NCBI GenBank assembly: GCA_964525045.1
Contig: CAZGFD010000012.1
Span: forward strand, 62,001-126,000
Length of the DNA: 64,000 bases
Source of the DNA: G020348185 sp964525045
Lineage (GTDB): Bacteria; Nitrospirota; Nitrospiria; Nitrospirales; UBA8639
Reading direction: 5' to 3'
A model generated the notes under the pieces. The model was not told the origin of the DNA, ran no database searches, and saw nothing but the letters and a program-made list of their open reading frames with translations. The stretch's first letter is position 1. Each line of letters starts with the position of its first letter. Both the position numbers and the translations under genes were made by a program. Below, in pieces: positions 9,541-18,166 of the stretch.

Positions 9541-9627
9541 GAGGAATCCCGCTCGGCTTACTATCCGAACTTTCCTGGACCTGGGATCCCCTCACCCCCT
9601 TTAGATCGATCATTATTCCCCTTTTTC

Positions 9628-11778
9628 ATGTCAATATCTCTTCCCCGAGAAATTCAGCGCCTACACGATCTTGCCAACAATGTATGGTGGAGTTGGACGC
9701 CACAAGCCCGTGAACTTTTTGAACAATTTGATCCGGCACTCTGGAGACTCACTCACCATAATCCTATCAAACAACTTCAGGAAGCTTCTCCCGATCATCT
9801 CAAATCGCTGAGTCGCAATGTCTTGTTTTTAAGGCAGTACGAGGCCACAGTGAAAGCCTACGACGACTATATGTCTGCGTCGGACCATTGGTTTGGGAAG
9901 AATTTTCCCGATTTGCGGCATCTTGTGATCGCGTATTTTTCTGCCGAGTTTGGACTTCATATCTCGGTGCCAATCTATAGCGGCGGATTGGGAATTTTAG
10001 CTGGAGACCACCTCAAGGAAGCCAGTGACTTGGGTATTCCGATGGTTGGGATGGGTTTTATGTACAGCCACGCCTATTTCCGTCAAGTGGTAAATCCGGA
10101 TGGATGGCAAGAGGCCGTCTATGAGCCTTTTGACCGATCAGCCTCTCCGATTCGACCGGCTCTGACTCCCGATGGCACTCAAGCCAAGATTCAGATCAGT
10201 GTCGATTCGAGGACCGTGACGTGCCTGGTGTGGCAGGTCCAGGTGGGGCGTGTGAAATTATACCTACTGGATACCGATACACCGGAAAATAATCCAGCCG
10301 ACCGCGAATTGTCGGCACGATTGTACGGAGGCGATCACACGACGCGGTTAGCTCAGGAATTCCTGTTAGGCGTTGGGGGGGTCCGTGCTCTCCGAGCCCT
10401 GGGAGTCTCACCCGGAGTATGGCATGCGAATGAAGGACACCCGGCGTTCATGGTCTTGGAACGCCTTCGTGAATTGGTGAAAGAGGGGCGGTCTCTTTCC
10501 CAAGCCAAGGACCTGGTAAAAGCCTCAACGGTCTTCACGACCCACACTCCGGTTCCTGCCGGCCACGATAAATTTCATGCTGATCTGATGCGTTCCCAAT
10601 TTTCCGGGTATTGGGAAGGGCTGGGACTCACATTTGCAGAATTTATGGCCCTGGGGAAACATCCCGATTATTCAGAACATGAATTTCACATGACCGCTTT
10701 GGCTATTGGCTTGGCTTCATCGGTCAATGGGGTCAGTCGGGAACATGCAAGGGTCTCACGAGCCATGTTTGCGGATATGTGGCCGGATCTGCCTGAAAAC
10801 CAGATCCCGATCAAGGCGGTCACGAACGGGATTCATATTCCAACCTGGATCGCACCGGAAATGAATCAGCTCTATTGTAAGTACTTGGGTCCCGCTTGGC
10901 GGGAGCAATGCGATGATTCGGCTTTGTGGCAACGTATCCTGGAAATCCCCGACCAGGAATTGTGGGAAATTCGGCAATCTCTCAAACACAAACTGTTAAA
11001 CATTATTAGCTTACGATACCGATCAGGGTGGATGCGGGGAAGCCTGGAAGCGATCCAGGTGCTGGCGAATGGGGCGCTGTTCGAGCCCTATCCCCTGACC
11101 ATCGGGTTTTGTCGACGGTTTGCGACCTATAAACGGGCGACGTTGATTTTCAGAGACGTGGACCGACTTAGGGCTCTGCTCTTGAATCGATGGAGACCGG
11201 TCCAACTGGTGTTTGCCGGGAAGGCGCATCCTGCCGATCACCCCGGTCGACAATTGATTCATGAGGTCTATCAGTTTGCTAAATCCCATGGGTTTGCGGG
11301 ACATATCGCCTTCGTCGAAGATTATGACATGCATGTCGCGAAGTTTTTGGTTCGGGGAGTGGATGTCTGGCTGAATAACCCCAGACCACCTCTTGAAGCC
11401 AGCGGGACCAGCGGACAAAAGGCGGCATTAAACGGTGTGCCGAACCTCAGTGGTTTAGATGGATGGTGGAAAGAAGGATACGATGGATCCAACGGCTGGT
11501 CCATTCCCCTGCCTGCCCACCCCTTAGAGGAAGAAGATGCCGATACCCAAGATGCTGAAGCGTTGTATACCATATTGGAAAAAGAAGTGGTCCCCCTCTA
11601 TTATGATCGAGATACGGATGGCGTTCCCCATGGATGGATCAAAATCATAAAAAATTCGATTAAAACGATCGTTCCCTATTTCAATACCCAGCGAATGCTC
11701 AAAGATTACACCACAGAGGCATACATTCCCTCCTGTTCAGACGGATATCAGCTGCAGAATCAAGAAGACGTCGCCTGA
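9628..11778 (+). CDS. glgP: Alpha-glucan (glycogen/maltodextrin) phosphorylase
   Basis: A 716-residue GT35 protein of the short bacterial/archaeal type. The N-terminus (REIQRLHDLANNVWWSWTPQ) is the DUF3417 region. HANEGHPAFMVLERL and TTHTPVPAGHDKF follow, and the pyridoxal-phosphate site is ASGTSGQKAALNG with Lys598. It phosphorolyses alpha-1,4-glucans to glucose-1-phosphate in the cytoplasm, mobilising stored glycogen. The usual GTSGMKAA Met is Gln here, a conservative variation. ATG 9628 lacks a strong Shine-Dalgarno. No glycogen synthase or branching enzyme is in the window, so the rest of the pathway must be elsewhere. Confidence 0.92.
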   Translation: MSISLPREIQRLHDLANNVWWSWTPQARELFEQFDPALWRLTHHNPIKQLQEASPDHLKSLSRNVLFLRQYEATVKAYDDYMSASDHWFGKNFPDLRHLVIAYFSAEFGLHISVPIYSGGLGILAGDHLKEASDLGIPMVGMGFMYSHAYFRQVVNPDGWQEAVYEPFDRSASPIRPALTPDGTQAKIQISVDSRTVTCLVWQVQVGRVKLYLLDTDTPENNPADRELSARLYGGDHTTRLAQEFLLGVGGVRALRALGVSPGVWHANEGHPAFMVLERLRELVKEGRSLSQAKDLVKASTVFTTHTPVPAGHDKFHADLMRSQFSGYWEGLGLTFAEFMALGKHPDYSEHEFHMTALAIGLASSVNGVSREHARVSRAMFADMWPDLPENQIPIKAVTNGIHIPTWIAPEMNQLYCKYLGPAWREQCDDSALWQRILEIPDQELWEIRQSLKHKLLNIISLRYRSGWMRGSLEAIQVLANGALFEPYPLTIGFCRRFATYKRATLIFRDVDRLRALLLNRWRPVQLVFAGKAHPADHPGRQLIHEVYQFAKSHGFAGHIAFVEDYDMHVAKFLVRGVDVWLNNPRPPLEASGTSGQKAALNGVPNLSGLDGWWKEGYDGSNGWSIPLPAHPLEEEDADTQDAEALYTILEKEVVPLYYDRDTDGVPHGWIKIIKNSIKTIVPYFNTQRMLKDYTTEAYIPSCSDGYQLQNQEDVA

Positions 11779-12060
11779 ACCATAATCCTCACTGCCCACG
11801 ATGATGGCCCTTCTTCCCTCCTGACCCGGTCGGCACTCCCAGCTTGTTGTACCAGGATTGCAGTGTTAAGATGAAATTCTGTGAAGGAGAGACGGTTCAG
11901 CGTTTATGGATTTGAGTCTCCTTTCCGCATCCGGAACATTCCCCTTCTTCTTGCAGTCAATACACACACAGTTTCCTGAGCGTCCGAACATTACCATGCA
12001 GATTGATTTGCGACGTAGTCTTAGTGAGTCATTGGTCAACTTAAACCAAAGAGGTGGGAA

Positions 12061-12486
12061 TTGAAGAAACTCTTGTACCTTCTTATTATTGGAGGAGCCT
12101 TTGCATCGGGGTACTGGGTTGGGCAGAATCCAAATGAAGCAAAGCATTTATTCCGCGAATACTCCGGTGAGGTGGTTGAAAAAACGATTGGCCTCCAGGA
12201 GAGTATGGCCCTAAGGCGGGAATATCTGGGTGCCAAAGAGCGATTAGTTGAAGCCAAGGGATATTTTCTGGATCGCGAGTATAAGAAAGCCGCGTATGAA
12301 CTAGATGAATCCCTCGATTATCTCCAAGGAATGATGGAAGCGAATTCAGACGTCATATCCGAGGACGCCGTTGAAGAGGTGATGATTCAGGTTCGTGGAG
12401 TTCAGCGACAATTGGAAGAGGGAAGGGGAGTCTCTCGTCAGACTTGGGATTCCATGCAGCGAAACCTGGACGACTTACTGCCCTAA
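12061..12486 (+). CDS. Membrane-anchored small helical protein
   Basis: A 141-residue protein from a TTG start at 12061, supported by an AGAGGTGGG Shine-Dalgarno directly upstream. Residues 4-20 form an N-terminal membrane anchor (LYLLIIGGAFASGYWVG). The rest is hydrophilic and helical (REYLGAKERLVEAKGYF; KKAAYELDESLDYLQGMM), resembling a single helical-repeat unit. It probably faces the periplasm. I do not recognise the family. The 281 bp before it hold no convincing gene; a 52-codon frame at 11906-12064 overlaps the TTG but is weak. Confidence 0.65.
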   Translation: MKKLLYLLIIGGAFASGYWVGQNPNEAKHLFREYSGEVVEKTIGLQESMALRREYLGAKERLVEAKGYFLDREYKKAAYELDESLDYLQGMMEANSDVISEDAVEEVMIQVRGVQRQLEEGRGVSRQTWDSMQRNLDDLLP

Positions 12487-12521
12487 TTGGAAAGTTCTCA
12501 GTGGAGGATTCTTCTTTTTCT

Positions 12522-12546
12522 AAACCCGAAACTCGAAACCTGAAAC
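12522..12546 (+). repeat. GAAAC-type heptameric repeat, member 1
   Basis: The run AAACCCGAAACTCGAAACC followed by TGAAAC gives about three degenerate 7-8 bp units of GAAACCC. It lies in the spacer between convergent genes and belongs to the family whose largest member is at 39476-39531. Confidence 0.6.
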
Positions 12547-12618
12547 AAAAAATTCTCGAAAACCAGCCAATGGAAATTGGGAATTCTCACCAATTCTTCA
12601 AGTAATACCAGTTGCTTC

Positions 12619-13482
12619 TTACGCATTCACTTCTTGTTTTTTCCACGAGCTGAGCATTCGCTCGATTCGCATCCTCACCACCAAATCAGGGTCCTTCAAT
12701 AAGGGTTTTACGGCATCACGCCCCCGCGGATCTCCGATTTTCTCCAATGAAGCCGCCGCTGTCAGCCGGGTAAACCAATCGGGATCTTTCAGTTTTTCGA
12801 TCAAGGCATCCACGGCTCCCGAATCCTTAATTTCTCCCAAGGCGAGAATAGATTGTTTACGGACAAACTCATCCCTATCATTGAGAGATTCAACCAGTTT
12901 CCCAACCGCGGGTTTCCCCAGATCGGCGAGGGCCCACGTCGCATCATCCTTAAACTCATCACTTTTCAGCATGGAGATGAGCGGATCAAGGACTCGTTCG
13001 TCATTAATTTTTCCCAGGGCCCGAATCGTGTATTTTCGTGCCTCCCAATCTCGTAGGTAACGGATCAATAGCTCAACGGCGGGAGAGCCAATCAGGGCTA
13101 ACGCATCGACAGCCGCCTCACGAACCTGCCAGTCGCCATCCCGCAAGCAACGCACGATGGGTTCAATACACCGCTCGTCCCCCATTTCTCCCAAAGTGAC
13201 CACGGCTTCTCGTCTGACAGCCCAATCAGAATCTTTAAGGAGGTCGATTTGAATATCGATTTCATCTTTGACTTTTTCCTCTTCAAACTCTTCTTCCTCT
13301 GCTGAGGATTCTTCTTCCCCACCTTCTTCGGTGATAATGGCTTCGGGTGAAGAAACCTGATCATCTTCCATGAGGGTATCTGCAAATTCATCAACGAATT
13401 CGTCGCTAGTTTCCTCCGCTTCCTCTATTTGCTGTTCCTGGGGTTCTTGTTCCTCTAATGGTTCTTTCAGCTCATCACTCAT
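12619..13482 (-). CDS. HEAT-repeat protein with an acidic N-terminus
   Basis: A 287-residue protein. Residues 1-75 are very acidic (Glu/Asp-rich). From about residue 77 it consists of roughly six 31-residue PBS/HEAT-type helical repeats, such as LLKDSDWAVRREAVVTLGEM and LRDGDWQVREAAVDALALI, each with the D-W-x-V-R signature and a closing IGD or LGE. Such proteins form a curved helical scaffold; phycobilin-lyase-like HEAT repeats are common in Nitrospirota and other environmental bacteria, and the partner is unknown. AGGAGGA precedes ATG 13482. A small lysine-rich protein is encoded 77 bp upstream on the same strand. Confidence 0.85.
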   Translation of the reverse strand: MSDELKEPLEEQEPQEQQIEEAEETSDEFVDEFADTLMEDDQVSSPEAIITEEGGEEESSAEEEEFEEEKVKDEIDIQIDLLKDSDWAVRREAVVTLGEMGDERCIEPIVRCLRDGDWQVREAAVDALALIGSPAVELLIRYLRDWEARKYTIRALGKINDERVLDPLISMLKSDEFKDDATWALADLGKPAVGKLVESLNDRDEFVRKQSILALGEIKDSGAVDALIEKLKDPDWFTRLTAAASLEKIGDPRGRDAVKPLLKDPDLVVRMRIERMLSSWKKQEVNA

Positions 13483-13559
13483 GGGTGATTCCTCCTGGGA
13501 TTGTATTTTCTAAGAATTCAGTTCTCCATTTGGGCAAATCACAGCCTAATGCTATCCAG

Positions 13560-13763
13560 CTAAGCCTCGGCGTTGGCTTTTTTCGATGTGGCTTGTTGCG
13601 CTCTTTTTTTGAGACTGCTTAATTTCCGTTGTACTCGCTTCAAGCGCTTATGCAATGAGCGAATGGCATCGTCCCCTTCAGGGTTTTCACTGGCCGTTCG
13701 TCGTTCCTGAACTTTTTTTTGAAGAATCTGCTTATCCTCATCCAACGATCGAGATTTGGCCAT
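13560..13763 (-). CDS. Small basic coiled-coil protein
   Basis: A 67-residue protein from ATG 13763 with GGGAGAG upstream; the frame continues to 13832 but without a better start. It is highly charged and rich in Lys, Arg and Gln (LHKRLKRVQRKLSSLKKRAQ), with heptad spacing consistent with a short coiled coil. It lies upstream of the acidic HEAT-repeat gene on the same strand. The opposite charges hint at a possible interaction, but this is speculation. Confidence 0.6.
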   Translation of the reverse strand: MAKSRSLDEDKQILQKKVQERRTASENPEGDDAIRSLHKRLKRVQRKLSSLKKRAQQATSKKANAEA

Positions 13764-13860
13764 AGATTCTGTACTCTCCCTTTTCCAAAAAGTGTGGTTA
13801 GTGATTTGAGATCGACCCTTCAGTCTAGTCAAGGGCTTAAAGAAGTGTCAACAAACGAAA

Positions 13861-13887
13861 GTTTCAAGTTGCGGGTTTCAGGATTTA
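13861..13887 (-). repeat. GAAAC-type heptameric repeat, member 2 (reverse orientation)
   Basis: GTTTCAAGTTGCGGGTTTCA followed by GGATTT. Read on the minus strand this gives TGAAACCCGCAACTTGAAAC, the same unit as at 12522 and 39476. Confidence 0.55.
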
Positions 13888-13986
13888 AGTTAAAAAAAAG
13901 GAGACTCACGGACTTCTCATTTGAAACTCCAGGTCGCGGCTGAGTTGCGTAGAATTCGAAAACGCCACAATCTATTTGGAGAACAC

Positions 13987-14029
13987 AAAAAAACACCCCG
14001 TTGAGATGGGACCTCAACAGGGTGTTTTA
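13987..14029 (-). terminator. Intrinsic terminator for the cytochrome c gene
   Basis: Arms AAAACACCCCGTTGAG and CTCAACAGGGTGTTTT pair with one mismatch around a 7-nt loop. A-rich sequence on the left supplies the U-tract on the minus strand. It lies 74 bp past the cytochrome stop codon. A T-run on the right could also make it bidirectional. Confidence 0.85.
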
Positions 14030-14102
14030 TGGTTCTATCGTTTGATGCTAGCGATAGCAGGAGACCTCATTGATACATCCCGCTGTCGCAGAAGATACGG
14101 TT

Positions 14103-14573
14103 TTACTTTTGACAGAAGCTACGCTCGTACGCAATGATTTTCCAGGCATCCTCTTCCGAAATGGTTGATCCCTTGGGTGGGGCCAAAGCTACCATTCCCG
14201 TTCCGGGGCTTCCATTTCCGATTATCCACATCATTTCGCCATCTTTCCGTTTCTTGTGAAATTTGCAGTTGGTGAAATTCCGAGGACCTGGATTCAGCAC
14301 TTTGCCAGCGGGGCCATTGCCATCTCCAAGCTTCCCATGGCAATTCACGCAAGTCCCTTTTCCCTCATAAAGCGCCTTTCCTTCAGCGACGATTTCAGGG
14401 GAAGCCTTTTTGGCTCTTTTGTATAGGGGAGTTTTCATTTTTTTGGCTTTAGACCGTTCAGCAGCCGGAACGCGGGGCTTCAAAGGGTCTTTTTCGGGAC
14501 CGGCCAAGGCCAGCCCGGTCATCAGAAACATTGTGGCAGTTAACATGCCAGTCGTCCGCAATAAGAAATTCAT
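14103..14573 (-). CDS. Periplasmic monohaem c-type cytochrome (paralogue A)
   Basis: A 156-residue protein from ATG 14573 with AAGGAGG at 14579-14585. The signal peptide (about residues 1-24) ends GLALA-GPEKDPL. One haem motif is present (CVNCH). A later Met in GTGMVALAPP is a candidate sixth haem ligand. A conserved block KDPLKPRVP and an extra Cys in FTNCKF are shared with the neighbour at 14864-15310. It probably shuttles electrons in the periplasm; partners are unknown. It has its own promoter and terminator, so it is probably transcribed alone. Confidence 0.88.
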   Translation of the reverse strand: MNFLLRTTGMLTATMFLMTGLALAGPEKDPLKPRVPAAERSKAKKMKTPLYKRAKKASPEIVAEGKALYEGKGTCVNCHGKLGDGNGPAGKVLNPGPRNFTNCKFHKKRKDGEMMWIIGNGSPGTGMVALAPPKGSTISEEDAWKIIAYERSFCQK

Positions 14574-14704
14574 GAAAACCTCCTTACATTTAAAAAATGA
14601 AAACCAACCTGATTCCACACGGAAATTTTCGCAAGCACCTAAAATTCTTATACTGTAAAGGGAGACAAGACTGTCGGAGTGTCTAAAAACAGTCCAACCT
14701 TGTG

Positions 14705-14734
14705 AATATATCAACGAATTTTTATTACTGTCAA
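14705..14734 (-). promoter_or_regulatory. Sigma70-type promoter for cytochrome c paralogue A
   Basis: On the minus strand: TTGACA (14734-14729), an 18-bp spacer and TATATT (14710-14705). The predicted start near 14698 gives a leader of about 125 nt. Confidence 0.65.
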
Positions 14735-14863
14735 GGTGTATAAGCCACTGAATTTATTGAAAAATTTTCATTTTCATATTTTCATTGGTGAATGTATGAG
14801 GCCCCTCACCTTTTTCAACGAGGGAATAACTCGGTTAGCATTTTACCTTTAACCTGGTCACTC

Positions 14864-15310
14864 CTACGAACAAAAGGTTCTGATATAGGCGATGACTTGC
14901 CAGGCTTCCTCTTCCGAAATGAGGGGGAACATGGGTGGCATAGGCCAGCTCCCAAATTTGATGACATAAAATAGCTCCCCATCAGCTCGTTTTCTCTGAA
15001 ATTTGCAGTTAGTGAAGTCCCGGGGTTTGACGGGCAAGAACGCGGCGGTAGGCCCCCCTCCATTTCCTGACTCTCCATGACAGTTTGAGCAAACCCGCTC
15101 ATACACGTTTTGACCTGCCTCGATGGTGGTTGGCGATGCGGATTTCGAATCGTGATAGAGTGGGGAAGAAAGGTTTCTGTACATGCCGCGCTTTTCCAAA
15201 GGCACACGGGGTCGTAGTGGATCCTTCTCCAATGGGAGGGCCAGGGCCGACGTGGCCACAAGGAGTATGAGGATCAGAGAAAAGCGGCCTGCGGTTTCCA
15301 CAGCGTTCAT
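14864..15310 (-). CDS. Periplasmic monohaem c-type cytochrome (paralogue B)
   Basis: A 148-residue protein. The signal peptide (residues 1-24) ends in SALALPLEKDPL. One haem motif is present (CSNCH). The C-terminal part follows paralogue A closely: KPRDFTNCKFQRKR, ISEEEAWQVIAYIRTFC. A MPPMF segment may carry the axial Met. It is a tandem duplicate of the gene at 14103-14573, separated by a spacer carrying the promoter of paralogue A, so the two can be expressed differently. The exact electron partner is unknown. Confidence 0.85.
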   Translation of the reverse strand: MNAVETAGRFSLILILLVATSALALPLEKDPLRPRVPLEKRGMYRNLSSPLYHDSKSASPTTIEAGQNVYERVCSNCHGESGNGGGPTAAFLPVKPRDFTNCKFQRKRADGELFYVIKFGSWPMPPMFPLISEEEAWQVIAYIRTFCS

Positions 15311-15460
15311 GGCTCAGCTATCCAAAAGGGTCAGTGAACGAGAAAGTTGGGCTCTGATAATGAAATGGGAGAATGAGGGAAAGGGTACAGTCCGAGGTGA
15401 AAAGCGCGAATCGTGATTCCCATACGGTGAAAGTTGAATGGGAAACTCTTTTATAAATTC

Positions 15461-16330
15461 CTAGTCCCGGATGACAACCTCCCGGACTATCTGACCCTGC
15501 TTGCCAAACGGGCCTCGTGATTCTCCATTCACCCAGACACGAACTCCTCCGGCGTTTCCAAAGGTAAGCGTAAATTGTTTTTTTGCCTTCCACGTCGTGC
15601 GTTGCTTCGGCTGTAGAAGGGCCTCTTCTGGTTCTTTTCCATCTGATTTGACCACGACCCACGTGAGTTGGGTAGCCTCCAATTCCATAAGCAGGGGGCC
15701 GGTCGTGGTGGAAACCGATGGAGTTTTTGGTTTGACGGGTTTTGGTTGTTCGGCCACGCTGGGTAATGCGACCGGAGGCAATTCAGGTACTGCCGGAACG
15801 GTGGTGGACTCGATATCCACGCTTTGCTGACTGACTTGTTCTCTCAGTGATGGCGATGGTGTCGTGTCTGTGGCTTCTTCAGTTGTCAAAGGCGGTGAGA
15901 CGGGCGGGCTCTCGGCCGTATCAGGTATTGAAGTGGGAGTGGGCGGCTGCTGCCTTGAGAGATAGAGGCCGAAGCCCACTATCACCATCACAATGAGGAT
16001 CAAAAGAGCCGTTCGATTGGGTTTCCCCCTTTTGTCTTCTTCAATTGGGGATTGAACGCGTTCATGTTCCTGTTGTCCCGTCCCAAAATAGGCCTTTGAA
16101 GCTTCTGAAAAGCGTCGGAGGACATCCTGCTCATCCATCCCGAGCGACCGGGCGTACGTTCGCACGAATCCCTTGGTAAATACGGGTTCAGGTAAAACAG
16201 CAAATTGTTCGTCTTCTAACGCTTGAAGGTATTTACGTTGAATGCGAGTCGCTGACGCGACTTGATCCAAACTGAGGCCCTGGGTTTCTCGCGCATGCTT
16301 TAAAAGCGGGCCGATGGATTCAGTGGGCAT
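15461..16330 (-). CDS. rodZ: RodZ-like membrane protein with N-terminal HTH and DUF4115
   Basis: A 289-residue protein from ATG 16330; GAGGA of the upstream gene's end acts as Shine-Dalgarno, and a TTG at 16348 is the alternative. Residues 4-75 are a Cro/XRE-type HTH (IGPLLKHARETQGLSLDQVA). One membrane segment is near residue 110 (TALLILIVMVIVGFGLYLS), then a Pro/Thr-rich periplasmic linker, then a C-terminal DUF4115 beta domain (TWVVVKSDGKEPEE). This is the RodZ layout, which links MreB to the cell wall in rods. The start lies 4 nt after the PfkB stop, so the two are translationally linked. Confidence 0.85.
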   Translation of the reverse strand: MPTESIGPLLKHARETQGLSLDQVASATRIQRKYLQALEDEQFAVLPEPVFTKGFVRTYARSLGMDEQDVLRRFSEASKAYFGTGQQEHERVQSPIEEDKRGKPNRTALLILIVMVIVGFGLYLSRQQPPTPTSIPDTAESPPVSPPLTTEEATDTTPSPSLREQVSQQSVDIESTTVPAVPELPPVALPSVAEQPKPVKPKTPSVSTTTGPLLMELEATQLTWVVVKSDGKEPEEALLQPKQRTTWKAKKQFTLTFGNAGGVRVWVNGESRGPFGKQGQIVREVVIRD

Positions 16331-16334
16331 TGGA

Positions 16335-17249
16335 TCATATATCCTCAAAATGAGTCAGACGTCTGAATTCGCGGTATCGATCTTCAATTTGTCTTTGGTC
16401 TAAATGCCGTAACCGATCCAGACTGAATTCTTCAACTGTAAAGGACGCCATCACACTGCCGAAAATGATGGCTCTCCGAAGCCCTGCGTTGGAATAATCT
16501 CCTGTGGACGCCAAATGCCCCATAAAGCCGCCTGCAAACGTATCCCCAGCACCGGTAGGGTCCTTGACCTGCTCTAAGGGGAGTGCGGGGGCTCCAAAGG
16601 TATGTTTTTCGTTAAACATCAAGACGCCGTACTCCCCTCGTTTGACAATGAGAGTTTTGGGGCCTCGGGCGAGAATCCGTTTGGCGACTTGAACGAGGTT
16701 GGAATCCTCCCCCAATGCGCGGGCTTCACCGTCATTAATAACCAAAATGTCCACTTTTTCTAGGGTGCGCCACAGGGCCTCGCGTTTGCCCTCGATCCAG
16801 AAGTTCATCGTATCACAGGCGACGACCATGGGGCGTTCCACTTTTTCCAGAACGTCTAATTGTAGTTCGGGGTCAATGTTGCCCAAAAAGAGCATCTGCG
16901 GGTTTCGATACTGCTCTGGGATATGGGGGCGAAAGGTTTCCAGGACGTTCAGGTGGGTTTCAAGTGTCTGGGCCTCGTTCAGTTGATAGGAATATTCCCC
17001 TTTCCAACGAAAGGTTTGGCCCTTTCGTCGCTCAAGACCGGCTAAGTCAATTCCCCGACTGCGTAAAAACTCCACATGGGGTTCCGGGAAGTCTTCGCCG
17101 ACAACGGCGATAAGATCGACGCCGGTAAAAAAACTCGCCGCCGTGGCAAAATAAGTGGCTGATCCGCCCAATACGTCTGAGGCTTCCCCAAAGGGTGTGC
17201 GGACCGAATCAAAGGCCATCGACCCGACGACTAACAATTTTCCCATCAT
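16335..17249 (-). CDS. PfkB-family sugar/nucleoside kinase
   Basis: A 304-residue ribokinase-fold protein. The N-terminal signature is LLVVGSMAFDSVRTPFG with VLGGSATYFATAA, and the C-terminal anion-hole and base motif is DPTGAGDTFAGGF, the Asp being catalytic. Its start overlaps the mtnP stop by 4 bp (ATGA), so the products are probably made together. With mtnP as partner, a substrate such as adenosine or a 5-deoxy or methylthio-pentose is possible, but specificity cannot be read from sequence. Cytoplasmic. Confidence 0.85.
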   Translation of the reverse strand: MMGKLLVVGSMAFDSVRTPFGEASDVLGGSATYFATAASFFTGVDLIAVVGEDFPEPHVEFLRSRGIDLAGLERRKGQTFRWKGEYSYQLNEAQTLETHLNVLETFRPHIPEQYRNPQMLFLGNIDPELQLDVLEKVERPMVVACDTMNFWIEGKREALWRTLEKVDILVINDGEARALGEDSNLVQVAKRILARGPKTLIVKRGEYGVLMFNEKHTFGAPALPLEQVKDPTGAGDTFAGGFMGHLASTGDYSNAGLRRAIIFGSVMASFTVEEFSLDRLRHLDQRQIEDRYREFRRLTHFEDI

Positions 17250-18145
17250 GTAGACCCTTTCTTGGTTTGTTTCGGTGGAAGATACTGGTGGAGGAGGACG
17301 CGATATCGAATTCGCAATGTAGGGGTAATGGCGTCAGGTGAGGTGATCACCGCATGTCTCAAAGCAGAATGACAGGAACACGTTGGGAGCCCCTGAGCCA
17401 GGTCGAGGGCTTTCCGCAAGACCCGCTTCGCGACTTCGACGTTCTGCTTCATAATACTGAGAATCGCCTCCACCGATACGGATTCCTCGGTATCGTGCCA
17501 ACAGTCGAAGTCGGTGACCAAAGCCAGTGTCGCGTAACAAATTTCCGCTTCACGGGCCAGGTTGGCCTCAGGAATATTCGTCATCCCGATCACGTCCGCA
17601 TTCCACTGTCGGTACAAATGCGATTCCGCTCGAGTTGAGAATTGAGGGCCTTCAATACAGACATAGGTTCCAGGCCGATGGACGGTCTCTCCGACCTCCT
17701 GACTGGCTTTCCACAACACGTTGGAGACCATTGAACAAATGGGATCCGCAAATGGGATATGGGCGACCACGCCTTGATCAAAAAACGTCCTTTTTCGTTG
17801 CATGGTTCGATCAATGAACTGATCCGGAAGAACCAGGTCGCCGGGCTTGATTGATTCCTTCATGCTCCCGACCGCGCTCACGGAGAAAATCCTGGTGACT
17901 CCTAAAGCCTTGAGGGCATAAATATTGGCGCGGTAATTGATGGCGGTAGGTGGGAGGCGATGGCCGCGGCCATGTCTGGCCAGAAATGCCACGACGGTTT
18001 CACCCAGATTTCCTAGCACAATGTCATCGGAGGGCTGCCCAAAGGGGGTTCGGCGCCTGACTGTCCTGATCCCCTCCATCCCTTCCAGGTGATACAAGCC
18101 ACTACCCCCAATGATCGCGATGTCAGCGTGCGGTGTCTGTCGCAT
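17246..18145 (-). CDS. mtnP: S-methyl-5'-thioadenosine phosphorylase
   Basis: A 299-residue member of the PNP/MTAP family. Motifs: IIGGSGLYHLEG (phosphate loop), RHGRGHRLPPTAINYRANI, then CIEGPQFSTRAESHLYRQW, GMTNIPEANLAREA and TDFDCWH. It cleaves methylthioadenosine with phosphate to adenine and methylthioribose-1-phosphate in methionine and polyamine salvage. It sits in a tight run miaA-mtnP-pfkB-rodZ, with 21 bp to miaA. miaA and mtnP are linked in that both concern adenine-derived metabolites, though this may be chance. Confidence 0.93.
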   Translation of the reverse strand: MRQTPHADIAIIGGSGLYHLEGMEGIRTVRRRTPFGQPSDDIVLGNLGETVVAFLARHGRGHRLPPTAINYRANIYALKALGVTRIFSVSAVGSMKESIKPGDLVLPDQFIDRTMQRKRTFFDQGVVAHIPFADPICSMVSNVLWKASQEVGETVHRPGTYVCIEGPQFSTRAESHLYRQWNADVIGMTNIPEANLAREAEICYATLALVTDFDCWHDTEESVSVEAILSIMKQNVEVAKRVLRKALDLAQGLPTCSCHSALRHAVITSPDAITPTLRIRYRVLLHQYLPPKQTKKGST

Positions 18146-18166
18146 AAGAATGGTGAGAACCCGTCG

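Noticed and set aside
11906..12064. A 52-codon plus-strand frame whose stop overlaps the TTG start of the next gene
   Set aside because: The overlap is suggestive, but AAGGAGAG is too far from the ATG and no homology is recognised.
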